Source: Bacillota bacterium
GTDB taxonomy: Bacteria > Bacillota > Clostridia > Lachnospirales > Lachnospiraceae
Length of the DNA: 21,170 bases
Direction: 5' to 3'
Assembly (NCBI GenBank): GCA_017861355.1
Contig: JAGFXQ010000018.1
Location: 1-21,170 of the forward strand
Shown piece after piece: positions 1-7,281 of this stretch (position 1 is its first letter; every line of letters starts with the position of its first letter). Made by a program: the position numbers and the translations under genes. The notes below the pieces were generated by a model. The model searched no databases, had not been told where the DNA came from, and was given only the letters and a program-made list of their open reading frames with translations.

Positions 1-741
1 GCCTTCAAAAAAGTGGCACAATTTAATCGTGAGATGTACAATGAAGGGATCTATTCCGATGATTTGACGACGAAGTATAATGAGAGAGATTCCCGCGTAC
101 AGACCGGCTTATATCTTTGGGTCGAAGGATCTTTGGGTAAAGAAAATGAGATTATCGATAGTGTAAAAGCAAATGCTCCTGAGGCCAGATTAAAGAATTA
201 CATTCTGAAGCCGGAGGACCCACGCTATATCGTTGCAACTGGTGGTGAGGTACTTTGTATTCCCCAGACAGCTCCTAATCCGGAAGGCGCTATGAAGTTC
301 GTTAACTGGTTATATTCCTCACAGGAGAATTACCTCTTTGCACTGTATGGTGTTGAAGGAACAGATTACGAGATTGTAGACGGAAGAATTAATAAGCTGG
401 TTAGTGATGAATTCTTCTATGAGTGGATGTTCCGTAACAAGAACTATCAATTATTCTCACCGACTATAGATCAGGCATACATTGATACCTATAAGAGCTG
501 GGATAATGAGGCGATTATCTCTAAGATGCTTGGCTTCCGTTTTAACAATGAAAATGTTAAGGAAATAGAAGCAGCAATCAAAGAGGTTTCGGGAAAACAA
601 ATGGCGCCGATCCTGTACGGATTTGTAGATTTTGATACAGAATATCCGAAGGCTTTAGAGAACTTGAAGGCAGCAGGCATTGATGAATATGTTGCAGAAG
701 TTCAGCGTCAGATGGATGAGTTCCAGGCAGCAAAGAAATAA
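1..741 (+). CDS. ABC transporter solute-binding protein, C-terminal part (partial)
   Basis: The reading frame is open from base 1, so the N-terminus, including any lipoprotein signal, lies outside the window. The visible ~246 residues match the C-terminal half of extracellular sugar-binding proteins with a DUF3502-type end. Features of that end are the helical stretch around PEGAMKFVNWLYSS, the segment SKMLGFRFNNENVK, and a closing region in which LKAAGIDEY is followed by VAEVQRQMDEF. The family captures oligosaccharides outside the cell and delivers them to an ABC permease. Downstream lie N-acetylhexosamine-metabolism genes, so a GalNAc- or GlcNAc-containing disaccharide is a likely ligand, by inference. 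The permease genes would be expected upstream of the window. The internal GTG at base 13 is not a true start. Confidence 0.9.
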   Translation, partial: AFKKVAQFNREMYNEGIYSDDLTTKYNERDSRVQTGLYLWVEGSLGKENEIIDSVKANAPEARLKNYILKPEDPRYIVATGGEVLCIPQTAPNPEGAMKFVNWLYSSQENYLFALYGVEGTDYEIVDGRINKLVSDEFFYEWMFRNKNYQLFSPTIDQAYIDTYKSWDNEAIISKMLGFRFNNENVKEIEAAIKEVSGKQMAPILYGFVDFDTEYPKALENLKAAGIDEYVAEVQRQMDEFQAAKK

Positions 742-759
742 GAGTGAAGTAATATACAT

Positions 760-809
760 AACAGGCCACCCGGCAGCTGGGTCTAGAGAACACTGATGGG
801 TGGCCATGT
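760..809 (+). other. Intercistronic hairpin after the binding-protein gene
   Basis: GGCCACCC at 764-771 is perfectly complementary to GGGTGGCC at 798-805. The flanking AACA and TGTT can extend the stem across a bulged A. No run of T follows, so it is not a standard intrinsic terminator. Such hairpins after solute-binding-protein genes often stabilise the upstream mRNA end or cause partial termination. That would let the binding protein be made in excess of the enzymes encoded downstream. The structure is seen directly; the role is inferred. Confidence 0.6.
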
Positions 810-870
810 TTAATACAGGATACAGTAAAGCCATAGATGCTGGTTTTATTACAGAGAGGAAGATTTTAAT

Positions 871-1791
871 ATGTCAGAACCAATATTAGTGATTATGGCA
901 GCAGGAATGGGAAGCAGATACGGCGGTTTAAAGCAACTTGATCCGGTGGATGAGCAGGGAAATCTGATCATAGATTTTTCAATTTATGATGCGGTCAGAG
1001 CAGGTTTTAAAAAAGTTGTATTTATTATAAAGCATGAAATAGAAGAAGATTTTAAGAAAATGATAGGTAATCGGATTGCAGAACAAGTGGAGGTAGAATA
1101 TGTCTATCAGAAACTTGACAATTTACCAAACGGATATCAGGTGCCGGAGGGCAGAGGTAAGCCTTGGGGGACCGGACATGCTATTTTATGCTGCAAAAAT
1201 ATCATTAACGGACCCTTCGCCGTTATCAATGCAGATGATTATTATGGCAAACAGGCCTTTCAAATGATTTATGACTCCCTGATTTCAACTGCAGAGGAGA
1301 ATCAATACGATTATTATATGGTTGGCTACCAGTTGATGAATACTTTAACGGAGAATGGTCATGTGGCTAGAGGTGTATGCAGCATTGATAAAAATGATAT
1401 GTTGAAAGGGATTCAAGAGAGGGTTCGTATTGAAAAGCGAGGAGAGCAAGCTGCTTTTACAGAGAATGATGGAATTACCTGGGATACACTCCCTGATTCA
1501 AGTATTGTATCCATGAATTTATGGGGATTCCATCAAAGTATTCTTGATGAACTGGAAGCAAAATTTACTGACTTTCTGGATCATGAGGCTTCAAAAAATC
1601 CGTTGAAAGCAGAATATTTCCTGCCCTCCGTCGTCGGTGAACTTTTAAATGAGAGTAAGGCAACCGTTAAAGTACTACAATCGAAGGATAAATGGTATGG
1701 TGTGACTTATAAGGAAGATAAAGAGACCGTAATACAAGCAATTCGTAGCTTTAAGAAAAGCAGTATCTATCCCGAAAAGCTTTGGAATTAA
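871..1791 (+). CDS. Sugar-1-phosphate nucleotidyltransferase (likely UTP-dependent, N-acetylhexosamine route)
   Basis: This is a 306-aa NTP-transferase-fold protein. The N-terminal nucleotide-binding signature MAAGMGSRYGGLKQ covers residues 9-22. The GTGHA segment begins at about residue 101, and the metal-binding Asp pair lies at 122-123 in NADDYYG. The start is preceded by GAGAGGAAG at 8 bases. The gene sits directly before a NahK-like kinase and galE, the arrangement of the lnp genes for galacto-N-biose/lacto-N-biose use. The likely reaction is therefore transfer of UMP from UTP to N-acetylhexosamine 1-phosphate, or exchange with UDP-glucose. The fold is clear, but substrate and nucleotide are inferred from neighbours. 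It is shorter than the bifidobacterial LnpC type as I recall it, so it may be an unrelated functional counterpart rather than an orthologue. Confidence 0.85.
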   Translation: MSEPILVIMAAGMGSRYGGLKQLDPVDEQGNLIIDFSIYDAVRAGFKKVVFIIKHEIEEDFKKMIGNRIAEQVEVEYVYQKLDNLPNGYQVPEGRGKPWGTGHAILCCKNIINGPFAVINADDYYGKQAFQMIYDSLISTAEENQYDYYMVGYQLMNTLTENGHVARGVCSIDKNDMLKGIQERVRIEKRGEQAAFTENDGITWDTLPDSSIVSMNLWGFHQSILDELEAKFTDFLDHEASKNPLKAEYFLPSVVGELLNESKATVKVLQSKDKWYGVTYKEDKETVIQAIRSFKKSSIYPEKLWN

Positions 1792-1843
1792 TTTGATAAT
1801 ACGAAACACACATTTCTGAATAGATATAAATGGAGGAAGTTCT

Positions 1844-2962
1844 ATGACAAGAGAAGAATACTGCATGGGAATTGGAGAAGCGATTGAAGCAATTGGGTTC
1901 CAAGGCGATTACATAGATCATATCCGGTATGGCAGCGGACATATTAATGATACTTTTCTAATTCGATTCAAACAAACGAACGGAAATATTGAAAAGTATA
2001 TTCTACAGAGAATGAATCATGAGATTTTTAAGAATCCCGATCAATTGATGAAAAATATATGTAATGTAACTTCTTTTTTGCGAAATAAAATTACTGAATC
2101 TGGTGGGGATATACGCAGAGAGACAATGAATGTAATTAATGCTAAGGATGGGAAAGCTTATTACCACGACAAAAACGGAGCCTACTGGAGAGCTTATCTT
2201 TTTATCGATGATGCTGTTTCCTTTGATAAGGTGGAGAAACCGGAGGATTTTTATGAAAGTGCGGTATCTTTTGGCCATTTTCAAAATCTTTTGGCGGATT
2301 TCAATGCAGATAGTTTATATGAAACGATACCTGACTTTCATAATACCCCGGTGCGTTTTACGGCATTTTTGGCAGCAGTAGATAAGGATAGTTATGTCCG
2401 TGCCCAGGAAGTTCAGCCGGAGATACGGTTCCTTAAAAAAAGAGAACAGGAAATGAAGGCATGTATGGAGCTTCTTAAGACAGGCGAGTTACCACTGCGT
2501 GTTACCCATAACGATACTAAGCTGAACAATATTATGATTGATAAAACATCGGGGAAAGGCATCTGCGTGATTGACTTGGATACGGTTATGCCTGGGTTAT
2601 CTATCTTTGACTATGGTGATTCCATACGTTTTGGTGCGAATACAGCCTCAGAGGATGAGACAGACTTATCAAAGGTTTCCCTGAACTTGGATTTGTTTGA
2701 GCTTTATACGAAAGGCTTCTTAGAAGGATGTAATGGCAGTTTGACAGACAAGGAAATTGATATGCTTCCCATGGGAGCCAAATTGATGACCTTGGAATGT
2801 GGAATGAGGTTCTTAACAGACCATTTACAGGGAGATACTTACTTTCGAATACATCGTGCGGGACACAATCTGGATCGCTGCAGGACTCAGCTCAAGTTGG
2901 TGGAGGATATGGAACAAAAATGGGATAGGATGAAGGCGATTGTTGAGAAATACACTCGATAG
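1844..2962 (+). CDS. nahK: N-acetylhexosamine 1-kinase-like phosphotransferase
   Basis: This 372-aa protein belongs to the APH/choline-kinase-like phosphotransferase superfamily. The catalytic loop is HNDTKLNN at residues 222-229, with Asp224 as probable base. The metal-binding motif is CVIDLDTVMPG, with Asp244 and Asp246. The HND form of the usual HGD loop and the YGSGHINDTF segment near the N-terminus are typical of NahK-type enzymes. NahK phosphorylates the anomeric C1 hydroxyl of GalNAc or GlcNAc using ATP in the cytoplasm. Its product is the substrate for the adjoining nucleotidyltransferase. GGAGGAAG lies 4 bases before the ATG. It is only 12 bases upstream of galE, so the two are co-transcribed. 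An aminoglycoside phosphotransferase role is unlikely in this context. Confidence 0.87.
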   Translation: MTREEYCMGIGEAIEAIGFQGDYIDHIRYGSGHINDTFLIRFKQTNGNIEKYILQRMNHEIFKNPDQLMKNICNVTSFLRNKITESGGDIRRETMNVINAKDGKAYYHDKNGAYWRAYLFIDDAVSFDKVEKPEDFYESAVSFGHFQNLLADFNADSLYETIPDFHNTPVRFTAFLAAVDKDSYVRAQEVQPEIRFLKKREQEMKACMELLKTGELPLRVTHNDTKLNNIMIDKTSGKGICVIDLDTVMPGLSIFDYGDSIRFGANTASEDETDLSKVSLNLDLFELYTKGFLEGCNGSLTDKEIDMLPMGAKLMTLECGMRFLTDHLQGDTYFRIHRAGHNLDRCRTQLKLVEDMEQKWDRMKAIVEKYTR

Positions 2963-2974
2963 ATAGGAGGTAGT

Positions 2975-3991
2975 ATGTCGATATTAGTTACCGGCGGAGC
3001 CGGCTATATTGGAAGCCATACCTGTATCGAATTACTGAAGGCAGGTTATGAGGTAGTAGTAGTTGATAATTTATGCAATTCCAGTGAAGAAGCTTTAGTC
3101 CGTGTAAGAAAGATTACCGGAAAAGAAGTAAAATTATATAAAGTAGATCTGCTTTGTCAGGAGCAGCTTACTGAGGTTTTCCAAAAGGAGAAGATCGATG
3201 CAGTCATTCACTTTGCCGGTCTAAAAGCAGTCGGTGAATCGGTTCAAAAACCTCTGGAGTATTATTATAATAATATTACAGGAAGCTTGGTACTTTTCAA
3301 TGTGATGCGAAAGTTCGGAGTAAAAGATATCGTATTCAGCTCTTCTGCAACTGTTTATGGTAATCCAAGGACTGTTCCCATCCGGGAGGATTTTCCGCTT
3401 TCTGTAACGAATCCTTACGGTAGAACAAAACTAATGCTTGAGGAGATATTCCGTGATTTATATGTGGCAGATAAGGATTGGAATATTATACTGCTTCGTT
3501 ACTTCAACCCCATCGGTGCCCATGATAGTGGTTTAATTGGGGAAGATCCGAAGGGTATCCCAAATAATCTTATCCCTTATATTACCTGGACAGCAGTTGG
3601 TAAGCTAGAAGCAGTCGGAGTATTTGGAGATGACTATGATACACCGGATGGAAGCGGGGTTCGTGATTATATCCATGTCGTGGATCTGGCTTGTGGGCAT
3701 GTAAAAGCGATCGAAAAATTAAAGGAGAATCCCGGTATTCGTACTTATAATCTTGGAACAGGGATAGGCTACAGTGTGTTTGATATGATTAAAGCCTTTT
3801 CGAAGGTGAGTGGGAAGGAAATCCCTTATATCATAAAGCCTCGACGCCCAGGAGATATCGCCACCTGTTATGCGGATGCAACTCTTGCAAAGAAGGAATT
3901 GAACTGGTCTGCAGTAAGAGACCTGAACGTAATGTGTGAAGATTCCTGGAGATGGCAGAAGAATAATCCGAATGGATATCAAGGAGGATGA
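2975..3991 (+). CDS. galE: UDP-hexose 4-epimerase (GalE), predicted to accept N-acetylated sugars
   Basis: This is a full-length 338-aa extended SDR epimerase. It has the NAD-binding GGAGYIGSH motif near residue 7, a FSSSATVYG segment carrying the catalytic Ser region, and a YGRTK catalytic Tyr148-Lys152 pair. The signature segments LRYFNPIGAH and GVRDYIHVVDLA are conserved as in E. coli GalE. The enzyme interconverts UDP-glucose and UDP-galactose. At the position of E. coli Tyr299, which blocks N-acetyl substrates, this protein has Cys298 (ATCYADAT), as human GALE has Cys307. That predicts activity on UDP-GlcNAc/UDP-GalNAc too, fitting the adjoining NahK-like kinase. AGGAGG precedes the ATG closely. 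The next gene starts 3 bases after its stop. Confidence 0.95.
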   Translation: MSILVTGGAGYIGSHTCIELLKAGYEVVVVDNLCNSSEEALVRVRKITGKEVKLYKVDLLCQEQLTEVFQKEKIDAVIHFAGLKAVGESVQKPLEYYYNNITGSLVLFNVMRKFGVKDIVFSSSATVYGNPRTVPIREDFPLSVTNPYGRTKLMLEEIFRDLYVADKDWNIILLRYFNPIGAHDSGLIGEDPKGIPNNLIPYITWTAVGKLEAVGVFGDDYDTPDGSGVRDYIHVVDLACGHVKAIEKLKENPGIRTYNLGTGIGYSVFDMIKAFSKVSGKEIPYIIKPRRPGDIATCYADATLAKKELNWSAVRDLNVMCEDSWRWQKNNPNGYQGG

Positions 3992-3994
3992 GGT

Positions 3995-4597
3995 ATGGCA
4001 TATCATGTGCATACGATAACGAGCTTGGAGCAGCTGAAGGAATGCGAGATATTTCAGATAGATCAATACCAGTGGACAGAAGGTGATAAACCGAAGGCCT
4101 ATGGAAGAATGGGGCTACTACAGGATTATGGCCTTATCATCGTGATGACAGCATTGGAGAAGGATCCGATTTGTACATATATAATGAATGATGATCCCGT
4201 ATATAAGGACAGTTGTATGGAAGCTTTTTTAAACTTCTCTTCGGATCCCTCCGGCAAGAAATATCTTAATTTTGAAATGAATGCGAATGGTGCTCTACTC
4301 AGTGCTTACGGGACCGCAAAGGATCGCAAATTTTTAATTAATCACACCTCGAGGCGAGCTATCTGCGAAGCGAAACTAGAGGAAGTCTCTTGGCAGGTGA
4401 TCCTTAAGATTCCGATGGAGCTGATTTGTGAACTATATCAGATCAAACCTCTACAGCAGGGCGACAGTTTTACCTGTAATTTTTATAAACTATGCGAAAC
4501 CCCCGGCTTCGAGCATTACGCCAGCTATGCTCCGATTAGAAGTGAGAAGCCGAATTTTCATCTGCCGGAATTCTTTGAAAAAGCAGTCATAAGCTAG
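3995..4597 (+). CDS. CBM9-like carbohydrate-binding domain protein
   Basis: This 200-aa protein starts 3 bases after galE with AGGAGG just before the ATG, so it is co-translated with the sugar operon. The pattern resembles the carbohydrate-family-9 binding-like domain found as single-domain cytoplasmic proteins in Clostridia. It has a short N-terminal element with IDQYQWTEGDKPKAYGRMG. A beta-rich core follows with YLNFEMNANGALLSAYG, and the C-terminal part carries FTCNFYKLCETPGFEHYASYAP. No signal peptide or membrane segment is visible. The family is thought to bind sugars, but the role of these stand-alone intracellular members is not established. It is the last gene before a strong terminator. 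Confidence 0.72.
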   Translation: MAYHVHTITSLEQLKECEIFQIDQYQWTEGDKPKAYGRMGLLQDYGLIIVMTALEKDPICTYIMNDDPVYKDSCMEAFLNFSSDPSGKKYLNFEMNANGALLSAYGTAKDRKFLINHTSRRAICEAKLEEVSWQVILKIPMELICELYQIKPLQQGDSFTCNFYKLCETPGFEHYASYAPIRSEKPNFHLPEFFEKAVIS

Positions 4598-4646
4598 CCG
4601 TTATACGAATTGACCTTTTTCCTAATAGCTTAAGATTTGAAGTGAT

Positions 4647-4693
4647 AGACACTTCGTTACTGGTAGAAATACCGGAGCGAGGTGTCTTTTTTT
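4647..4693 (+). terminator. Intrinsic terminator of the sugar operon
   Basis: AGACACTTCG pairs with CGAGGTGTCT (one G-T pair). An inner CTGGT/ACCGG stem closes on an AGAAAT loop. Seven T residues follow at 4687-4693. It ends the operon whose last gene stops at 4597. Confidence 0.9.
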
Positions 4694-4710
4694 GTTATGG
4701 GCTTTAGCAT

Positions 4711-4743
4711 GTTGAGCATGAAGCGAGTTTCTCAACAGAGAAA
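4711..4743 (+). other. Two mutually exclusive short hairpins
   Basis: GTTGAG (4711-4716) can pair with CTCAAC (4731-4736). TTTCTC (4728-4733) can pair with GAGAAA (4738-4743) around an AACA tetraloop. The arms share bases, so only one can form at a time. They lie directly upstream of the larger inverted-repeat element and may belong to the same RNA. Function unknown. Confidence 0.4.
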
Positions 4744-4763
4744 TGAGGAACGCGAAATAGAAA

Positions 4764-4883
4764 ACCACCTGCTATGTTACAAAGGCAAAGAGGCTTAAAC
4801 AAAGTGAAAGCCAGCGTCTTTAGGCGCTGACCTGTAACAGAGGTTTACAGCCTCAGAGCAACCCCCTCCATTTTACAGGTGGT
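4764..4883 (+). ncRNA. Candidate structured RNA of unknown class
   Basis: The outer arms ACCACCTG (4764-4771) and CAGGTGGT (4876-4883) are perfect complements. Inside them TGTTACA (4775-4781) pairs with TGTAACA (4833-4839), and that stem encloses the small hairpin CAGCG/CGCTG (4812-4816 with 4825-4829). A further stem GAGG/CCTC (4840-4843 with 4851-4854) fits between the inner and outer stems. The result is a compact branched fold of about 120 nt with no coding frame. I could not match it to a known riboswitch, intron or retron RNA. It lies after a terminator and before decayed ORFs, so it may be the leftover RNA part of a lost mobile or accessory element. The strand is assumed from neighbours. 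Confidence 0.5.
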
Positions 4884-4897
4884 GCTGATTTCAAAAC

Positions 4898-5124
4898 ATG
4901 AAGATAATGCTTGTAAATACACAGATGATGGACGAATATCTTGAAAGCTTTCGCGATGAATTTTAATTTGGAGGAGTATAACTATAGGTAAGGTATTGCT
5001 ACCGCAAATCAGAAAGGCTGGGTTGTGGCATTTTGTAAACGCCTAAATCAGGTAATTTGTTGCATTGATTTTACATGAAGCAAAAGAAGAAACTTAATTC
5101 TTTGTATTTTAAAGAGTTGTTAGA
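4898..5124 (+). pseudogene. Short coding remnants, probably decayed
   Basis: A 22-codon ORF runs from ATG 4898 to TAA 4966 (begins MKIMLVNTQMMDEYLESF). It is followed by a good GGAGGAG ribosome site at 4970-4975. The next frame reads GKVLLPQIRKAGLWHFVNA before a stop at 5044. Its expected start codon is ATA (4984-4986) instead of ATG. After that stop another frame gives a short lysine-rich segment from ATG 5080. A ribosome site in front of a lost start, followed by early stops, suggests a degraded gene. No family could be assigned. Confidence 0.35.
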
Positions 5125-5140
5125 ATTAGTATTATAAATA

Positions 5141-5172
5141 TACGATACTGTGGTAAAATTTGAGGTATCGTA
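5141..5172 (+). promoter_or_regulatory. Inverted repeat flanking a -10-like sequence (candidate operator)
   Basis: TACGATAC (5141-5148) and GTATCGTA (5165-5172) form a perfect 8-bp inverted repeat with a 16-bp spacer. The spacer contains TGGTAAAAT, an extended -10-like sequence with TAAAAT at 5154-5159. A convincing -35 was not found. The site lies about 160 bases before the LytTR gene and is a plausible control point for the following gene block. It is not followed by T residues, so it is not a terminator. Confidence 0.42.
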
Positions 5173-5334
5173 AGAAAATTCTAATTGAAAAAAATCACAA
5201 AATATGGTAATGTTGGGATGGCGTTGTAATTCCTCGTAATGCTGGAAATAACGAGTGATATCCTCCTATAAGTTTGTTTTATTCGTACAATTGACATTAT
5301 AAAATTGATATTTGTGATTATGGAGTGGGCGAAA

Positions 5335-6063
5335 TTGAGTAGAGAAGCATTGATATTATTGCGTATTGCCATAGCAACTATGGAACAGCAGGTAGCAGAT
5401 AAAATTAAACAGCAACTGATAGAATTTGCATTACAGATCGATTGTGAAATCGATATGATAGAAATTGGTAATAACTTTAGTGCATTAGAAAATAAGATTA
5501 AGAATATCGATATTGCAATTATGGACTATGCATTTCTTAATCGGAATAAAGCTAATTTGGGGAAAATATACAAGTACAATACTGATTGTCTGAGCGTACC
5601 ACTAGGAACACCAGAAGGAGTAATCTGCACCTTCCTTGCGTTAAGACCAGGTGGACATCTTCGTTCAGCGGATGAAAAGCTTGAATTACATAGACTCTGT
5701 AGCATCATTGTTAAGCAGTTAAAGGAAGATTTTAAGGTTTTACAATTTGCAACAAAAAAAGGACTGTATGCAATTTCAATCAATTCGATCTTGTATTGTC
5801 AAAGTGATTTAAAATATATTACATTGATAACAGAGGATGGCAGGAAGTGTAGTAAAGTGGGTAAATTAGACGATTTATCGGATAAGCTTCCACAAAGCTT
5901 TGTTCGTGTGCATCAGAGCTACATTGTTAATTCGAAACATGTTTGTGGCATTGATAAGAACTCTCATGAGTTGTTATTATATGGAGATATTCGAATCCCG
6001 TTTAGTCGTGCGTACCAAACTTTCGTAATGCAGCTTTTCCAAAACGGCATGTTTGGCTGTTAA
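5335..6063 (+). CDS. LytTR-family DNA-binding regulator
   Basis: From TTG 5335 the protein is 242 aa. That start has GGAG at 9 bases; upstream TTG 5305 and ATG 5320 are in frame but lack a ribosome site. The C-terminal domain, from about residue 137, has the LytTR pattern: an N-terminal strand (VLQFATKKGLYAI), a middle DLKYITLITEDG, and the family hallmark FVRVHQSYIVN at 189-199. The N-terminal half starts like a receiver domain (RIAIA followed by a helix) but lacks a convincing phosphoacceptor site, so it may sense something else or work without a kinase. LytTR proteins bind direct repeats upstream of promoters. No histidine kinase is nearby. As first gene of the block it is the likely local regulator. 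Confidence 0.85.
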   Translation: MSREALILLRIAIATMEQQVADKIKQQLIEFALQIDCEIDMIEIGNNFSALENKIKNIDIAIMDYAFLNRNKANLGKIYKYNTDCLSVPLGTPEGVICTFLALRPGGHLRSADEKLELHRLCSIIVKQLKEDFKVLQFATKKGLYAISINSILYCQSDLKYITLITEDGRKCSKVGKLDDLSDKLPQSFVRVHQSYIVNSKHVCGIDKNSHELLLYGDIRIPFSRAYQTFVMQLFQNGMFGC

Positions 6064-6130
6064 AAATGAAATAAATAAGCAGAAAAAATTCCCGCTGTTA
6101 TTATACTGATAGGAGGTGCGTGTTTAGCGA

Positions 6131-6409
6131 ATGTTATTCGATGGTTTTTTAGATGGTAATAAAAGCCATGATGATAAGGGATTCAATCAGTTTCGTATTG
6201 ATGAAACAAAGGAATGTTATGTGGAACGTTTGGAGTTTGGTTATATAAAAGAGATCTTTTGGGATGATATGGGGATTAGGCATTCCCATATATACCACGA
6301 GCAACAAGAACTATCGATTGATGAGATATGGGAAGTGCACGAGAACGGGAGCGGATTGGCTCCATTAGAATTGCTGGTTTCCGAAAGTGAACCGACCGAC
6401 CAACAGTAA
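6131..6409 (+). CDS. Small acidic protein of unknown function
   Basis: This 92-aa protein has no recognised domain. An in-frame stop sits just upstream of the ATG, so 6131 is the first possible start. AGGAGGTG lies about 12 bases before it, a somewhat long spacing. The sequence is rich in Asp and Glu and has the aromatic-acidic segment EFGYIKEIFWDDMG, with no signal peptide or membrane segment. It sits between the regulator and the coiled-coil gene, so it is probably a small component or adaptor of the same gene block. Confidence 0.68.
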   Translation: MLFDGFLDGNKSHDDKGFNQFRIDETKECYVERLEFGYIKEIFWDDMGIRHSHIYHEQQELSIDEIWEVHENGSGLAPLELLVSESEPTDQQ

Positions 6410-6499
6410 CCTTTAAATAAACGAATATTAAGTTATGTGAATGAAAAAGTAAATAATCATAAGGATAATAAAATTATATAGAGAGGAAGCAGGTAAAGA

Positions 6500-7240
6500 A
6501 TGAATAAACAAGAAATGAATCAGATAGTATTAGAAATTCTGAGGGAAGAAAAGCGTTCCGGGCAGGTAATCAATGCGGCAGAAGTATTGAACCATATTCC
6601 GGATATTATGTCATCGGTAGATATTGATCGTAAATATTTACAAAACAGTATTAGAGAAATCCTGTACTCTAATACAAAGCATCCGCTTAATGCGATTATG
6701 GGATTGATCGGTTTACAGGTGATTCGAAAGGAAGACGCATTAGATATCATTGAACCCAAGCGTGGGAACAGTGAGAATAAGTTGAATTCGTTATTGAAGA
6801 TAGATGAAAAAGTACTAAAGGGAGCTATCTCATCGATGACAAGTAATCTGGCTTCTTTTGAAAACGAAGCTAACAATGACAGGTTACGTAAAACGGAAAA
6901 AATAAATGAATTGGTAACAAAACTTGATGAGAAAGAACGTGAGATTGCGCAGTTACGGGCCGATAGTAATGCACAATTCAAGGCAGTGGCAGTCAGAATC
7001 CAGTGCATGTTAAGTTTGTATGGTCCACCGAAGAGTGACGTAAAGCCGGAGCAGGATTTATACGAATTGCTTACTGATTTGGAGATCGATGTGTTCTGGA
7101 GTGCTGATGGTGCACCTCTTTCAGCAGCTGTGATGTTTACGGCATTAAAAACAGACGATGTAGCGCAACACAAAACAAAGCCATGTTTGTTATATAAAGG
7201 GGAAGTTGTTGCAAAGGGACTTCTTTTTGTTGAAGAATAA
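6500..7240 (+). CDS. Coiled-coil protein, possible GrpE-like partner of the adjacent Hsp70-like ATPase
   Basis: This 246-aa protein has GAGAGGAAG before its ATG. The N-terminal ~90 residues look helical. Residues ~120-165 form a likely coiled coil (heptad-like NELVTKLDEKEREIAQLRA). A C-terminal region that could be a small beta domain ends with CLLYKGEVVAKGLLFVEE. A long helix followed by a beta domain ending in a lysine/glycine turn recalls GrpE, the nucleotide-exchange factor of Hsp70. The gene lies directly before an Hsp70-fold ATPase. The similarity is architectural, not a clear motif match, so this is a hypothesis. Otherwise it is simply a coiled-coil structural protein. Confidence 0.75.
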   Translation: MNKQEMNQIVLEILREEKRSGQVINAAEVLNHIPDIMSSVDIDRKYLQNSIREILYSNTKHPLNAIMGLIGLQVIRKEDALDIIEPKRGNSENKLNSLLKIDEKVLKGAISSMTSNLASFENEANNDRLRKTEKINELVTKLDEKEREIAQLRADSNAQFKAVAVRIQCMLSLYGPPKSDVKPEQDLYELLTDLEIDVFWSADGAPLSAAVMFTALKTDDVAQHKTKPCLLYKGEVVAKGLLFVEE

Positions 7241-7281
7241 AGATATAAAAATAAATTCATGCGATGAAACAGGAGATAACT

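Noticed and set aside
1844..2962. Aminoglycoside-resistance phosphotransferase
   Set aside because: The fold is shared, but the HND-type catalytic loop and position between a nucleotidyltransferase and galE point to sugar 1-phosphorylation.
4764..4883. Retron, diversity-generating retroelement or group II intron RNA
   Set aside because: The fold is suggestive, but no reverse transcriptase, template/variable repeat pair or intron core motif is in the window. Kept only as an unclassified structured RNA.
5291..5320. TTGACA at 5291-5296 as -35 of a promoter for the LytTR gene
   Set aside because: No acceptable -10 lies at 16-18 bp, and a start there would leave almost no leader before the chosen start codon.
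6520..7260. 246-aa open frame on the minus strand opposite the coiled-coil gene
   Set aside because: It mirrors the + strand gene almost exactly, is compositionally odd (Ser/Phe-rich), lacks a convincing ribosome site and opposes all neighbours.
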